DNA of 64,000 bases, taken from Girardinichthys multiradiatus. Taxonomy: Eukaryota > Chordata > Actinopteri > Cyprinodontiformes > Goodeidae. Made by a program: the position numbers and the translations under genes. Position 1 is the first letter of the stretch. Each line of letters opens with the position of its first letter. Location: the NCBI RefSeq assembly GCF_021462225.1, contig NC_061794.1, positions 39,494,914 to 39,558,913 on the forward strand. The letters run 5' to 3'. The notes beneath the pieces are model-generated. The model had not been told where the DNA came from and did no database searches. It was given only the letters and a program-made list of their open reading frames with translations. Below, piece by piece: positions 60,756-64,000 of this stretch.

Positions 60756-61895
60756 TTTTTATACGGTGCCAAGAAAAAGTGTTCATACCCCCTGAACCTT
60801 TTGACCACTACAACCACAAAGTTTATTATTTTTTACTTAGATTATATATGATAGACCAACACTAAGCAGTGCATAATTGTGAAATGGAAGTAAAAGGATA
60901 CAAATGAAAATCTGAAAAGTGCGGCATACATACTTTCTGCCCTTTTTACTCTTATCCCCTAAATAAAACCTAGTGCAACCAACAGCCTTCATATTTAGTG
61001 ATCTATGTATAATACAGCTGTTCTGTAGAGAATGTTAGAGAACAAACCACATAATAAACACATGAGGAACAGGGTAGACAGGTCAGGGAGAAGCTTAAAG
61101 TAGGGTTGGCTTATAAAACAATATCTTACATAATGTTTTACAGGGTGTCATTCAATCCATCATCCAAGAATGAAAAGAGTATTATTGTAAACCAAACAAG
61201 ATATGGCTGGGAACTTTGGATGAGCTGCAGAGATCCATAACCAGAGAAACTATTGGCGGGACAATTATTGGCTGAGCACTTTATAGAGGAGTCGCAAATA
61301 GAATCCTCTTTAAAGATTGTAGGTGAAAAAGCTGCCCAGGTAATATGTGAACAAAATTAAACATTTTGGTCTTCATGCAACATGTTATGTGAACACGCCA
61401 TCCACAGGATGAAATGTGGTGGCAGCAGCATGTTGTGGAGATGCTTGTAATCTGGGACAGAAAAGCTGGTCAGAGACGGATGGAGCTAAATACAGGACAT
61501 TTTTGGATGAAAACCCGTTAGACACTTCAGACTGAAGCAAAGTTCATGTTCTAGCAGGACAACGACCCCACAGAGCAACAATGGAATGGTTTAGATCAAA
61601 GCATTTTCATGTCACAATGCCCTAGTCAAAGTCCAGACCTAAGAATATGTTACAAGTCTGGAAAAAGTCATATTCACAGATAATTCCCATTCGTTCAGAC
61701 CGAGCTTCAGAAATTTAGCAAAGAATTGTCAGAGACAAACAAGTATCTCTTTCCCTCCACATTTGGGCTCGATTTAGTGTTGGTCTATAACATAAAAATC
61801 CAAATAAAGTACACTGAGGTTCGAGGCTCTAAAGCGAATAAATGTGGAAAAATTAAATGGGTGCAAATACTTTTGCAAGGCACAGTAGTGAAGTG
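60756..61895 (+). mobile_element. Decayed full-length Tc1-like transposon
   Basis: Both ends are visible ('gtgccaagaaaaagtgttca' on the left, 'caaatacttttgcaaggcac' on the right). The plus-strand transposase remnant includes 'aaatgtggtggcagcagcat' (Gly-rich signature), an Asn-Asp-type 'gcaggacaacgacc' box and 'agtcaaagtccagaccta'. Sits in the short gap between the convergent cd63 and letmd1. Confidence 0.75.
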
Positions 61896-62152
61896 CATCA
61901 AAGGTAATTAAACTTCCTGCTAACGATCAAAACTGCGAACAAACACAGCTGTTCTCTCTGATAAAGCCCATTTGACATGATATCTTTATAGGCTCTGTTT
62001 GTTCCTGTGTTAGTTTTTCTTTTGAACCTAATGTTGCAAATAAATTATCTGTATTTCTCCTTTTTCGTTTGCATTATGGAGATGTTGACAACTCTTAGGA
62101 GGTTGTGAAATGCAATACAACAGTGACCATAGTCACAGAAGCAGGCTTCCTG

Positions 62153-64000
62153 TCAGTGGTGGCTTGAAGCGCCGGGGTAGTTTGCAGACAGGAGTACGAT
62201 GCAGTGCAAAAGAAGTGACACTTCTGACTCTGCAAAATGTAAAAACAGAGAAAGATACAGATGTATAATGTTAGGGAAGAGAAACACTTGCCTTAAATTT
62301 AAAATAAAAGCTATGGAGAAACATGCACAGGAAATTTGCAGGGCCTGTGTAGGGGGCTGTATTCATTAAGGTCTTAAGTAGTCTAGGAAAGACCTTGTTG
62401 TCTTTCATTGCATTTTTTCTTAGCTTCTGTTAAGAGCGTCACACCTACAGCAAGCTACCAACACTCCCAGGAAGGTGTTCATGTTGGCACATTATTTTTC
62501 ATTGGTCAGCCCATTTTAACCAGATATGATCCACTTACAATAATGTACAAATATACCATCCAGTATAAAATGAGACATTTATTTAATCATCTGAAATGTG
62601 ATAATAATTGGTGGTCATTGAACAACAGTTATTGGTGCTACTGAATCACCACGTTAATGTTTTAATAGCTACACTATTTCATTTATTTAAGTCTGAGGTA
62701 GGATAAATGTGGCTGGTTTACATCTACAGATGAGTTTTGATATCTGCTTTAAATACATCAAATTTAGTTACAAAACTGTTCAGGAAAACACAAAATAAAA
62801 TGTACTTTTCAGACACTTGTAAGTTAGAACGTCTCCAAATCCATCTCTTCAACTTTCCAAATGCCCCAGCAACCAACCTGATGTTGATGAGTTTCCCAGC
62901 TTGCAACCATCAGACAAAGGTCTAATCTCCACTATTTCTAATTAAATAATGTGGAGCAATGACGGTTCTCTCAGAGAAACTTCTTTAATCCCTTTTCCAC
63001 AGAGCCCAATTCCTTGACTCCAGTTAGCCAGCTTCTAACTAGGTTTGAATCCATGCTGTGACAAATTTGGTCGCTATCAGGCTTCTCTAAGCTATATGTC
63101 CTATTGATGCTTTGCTAAAAAAGATGCTTAGTAAAATTCTGGAAGAAGGTTTTTCAGTCTCTAAGGACACTGAGCCCCTTAATCTTTTCTTGTCCTTGTT
63201 GACACAGTGGATGAAGAGGATAACATATTACTAATGTAAATCGTTGTGCAATGTGCTTTGGCTCTCTTGCCACATTAAACTGGAGGAGTGCGGCCCCGCC
63301 TACTCACACTCAGTGGCTTTTAGAAACTAAAGAATATTACATCAGACCAATAAAAAACACATTTTAATAAAGAAATATGGGCTTTTTGAAAAGTAGGTAT
63401 GCTGAAAGGTTCTTTTTTTTTAAATAATCTTAATCTGGCCAACAATCCTGATTATAACACATATTGTAATTTTTTGAATATGACTGTAAGTACATGTACC
63501 TTTCAATGCAGAGGACACCTGAAGCCACTGGGACAACCACTCACGAGACTGGTTGGTACCAAGACTGTCAGCATTGATCCCCCTTACATAACAAGCCTGC
63601 AGGGGGAAAGTCTTACGTCATCCTGTGAGACAGTTTTACCTCGGAAAAATAAAACACACATAGTGACAAACCTGTTTTAGTTCAGATTCACTTAGCTGGT
63701 GAGGGCCCAGTCGGCTGAGGGCTCGATCCAGCTGGAACAGCTCCAGGGCGTGGCTGTTCAGCCGTCGACCAATCAGGAAACCGGGGAGACGAGGGGTCAG
63801 GAAGAGGAGGGGACTGATGTATCTCTGATTACCCATAAACATAGATGAGCTCAAACACTTTAAGCAGAGTGAAAGTATATGTGAAAAATGGGCTGTACTG
63901 ACCATATGATTATTATTCAATGTATTTATAGCCAGCGGGGCTCCAGAGAACAGGCTTCTGACTGCGAGGATTTCAGACACTTTAGGGTTTCCTCCACTTT
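62153..64000 (-). CDS. letmd1: LETM1 domain-containing protein 1, last four exons (partial)
   Basis: Mitochondrial inner-membrane protein (HCCR-1) linked to respiratory-chain and mitoribosome function. In translation order the exons are 64000(partial)-63903, 63857-63672, 63596-63500 and 62229-62153. The N-terminal part lies beyond the window. Phases join and give about 151 residues. Matches to the LETM1-like domain end: EILAVRSLFSGAPLAIN, then LELFQLDRALSRLGPHQLSE, ACYVRGINADSLG with SREWLSQWLQVS, and the C-terminal SLLLHCIVLLSANYPG, parallel to SLLLHNVVLLSTNYLG in human. The 63903 donor (gtcagt) and 63857 acceptor are the least certain junction, since one residue seems to be missing against the human protein. 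Convergent with cd63. Confidence 0.9.

Overview
The window is nuclear DNA from a ray-finned fish, most likely a spiny-rayed teleost. The evidence is intron-split vertebrate genes with GT-AG splice sites, a Rex3 (RTE-clade) retrotransposon, many Tc1/mariner fossils, L2-type LINE tails ending in GAATT repeats, a BEL/Pao LTR element and long GATA/CTAT microsatellites. No bacterial-type operon, CRISPR array or virus is present.

Five protein-coding genes can be read exon by exon. From left to right they are: il23a (IL-23 p19 cytokine subunit, + strand, 1641-2705, 4 exons, 189 aa); ormdl2 (regulator of serine palmitoyltransferase, + strand, coding 23823-30767, 153 aa, with a 5' UTR exon near 21.3 kb); nemp1/tmem194a (inner nuclear membrane protein, - strand, 46780-34871, 9 coding exons, about 427 aa); cd63 (tetraspanin, + strand, 52268-59553, 7 coding exons plus a 5' UTR exon near 51.5 kb, 240 aa); and letmd1 (mitochondrial LETM1-domain protein, - strand, last four exons, 64000-62153, running off the right edge). 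ormdl2/nemp1 and cd63/letmd1 are convergent pairs, while nemp1 and cd63 are divergent. All five human orthologues lie in the 12q13 region, so this is a conserved syntenic neighbourhood rather than a functional operon.

Between and inside the genes the sequence is dominated by mobile elements. A degraded BEL/Pao retrotransposon (about 7.27-15.09 kb, - strand) has lost its reverse-transcriptase core and the start of its integrase core. Its 5' part was hit by an L2 fragment, which was then hit by a Tc1/mariner copy with DD36E spacing whose transposase has one in-frame stop. A 5'-truncated Rex3 lies at 15.8-17.0 kb, and a second short Rex3 copy with a 13-bp target duplication lies in a nemp1 intron. 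Nemp1 intron 6 holds another mariner inserted into an older Tc1 fossil. At least ten further Tc1 fossils, two tRNA-derived SINEs, a PIF/Harbinger-like MITE and a hAT-like MITE are recognisable.

The most unusual items are: (i) two nearly identical copies in opposite orientation, 47 kb apart, of an unidentified sequence ending in a 270-290 bp CTAT tail; (ii) an unidentified LINE-tailed unit at 22.1-23.4 kb carrying a reading frame with a membrane segment, followed by a coiled-coil-like stretch; (iii) a hairpin of about 47 bp in a cd63 intron whose arm differences all keep G-U pairing on the cd63 sense strand; and (iv) a 65-bp piece of BEL pol copied exactly into BEL gag. All identifications come from reading the sequence and from memory of the families; no database search was run.
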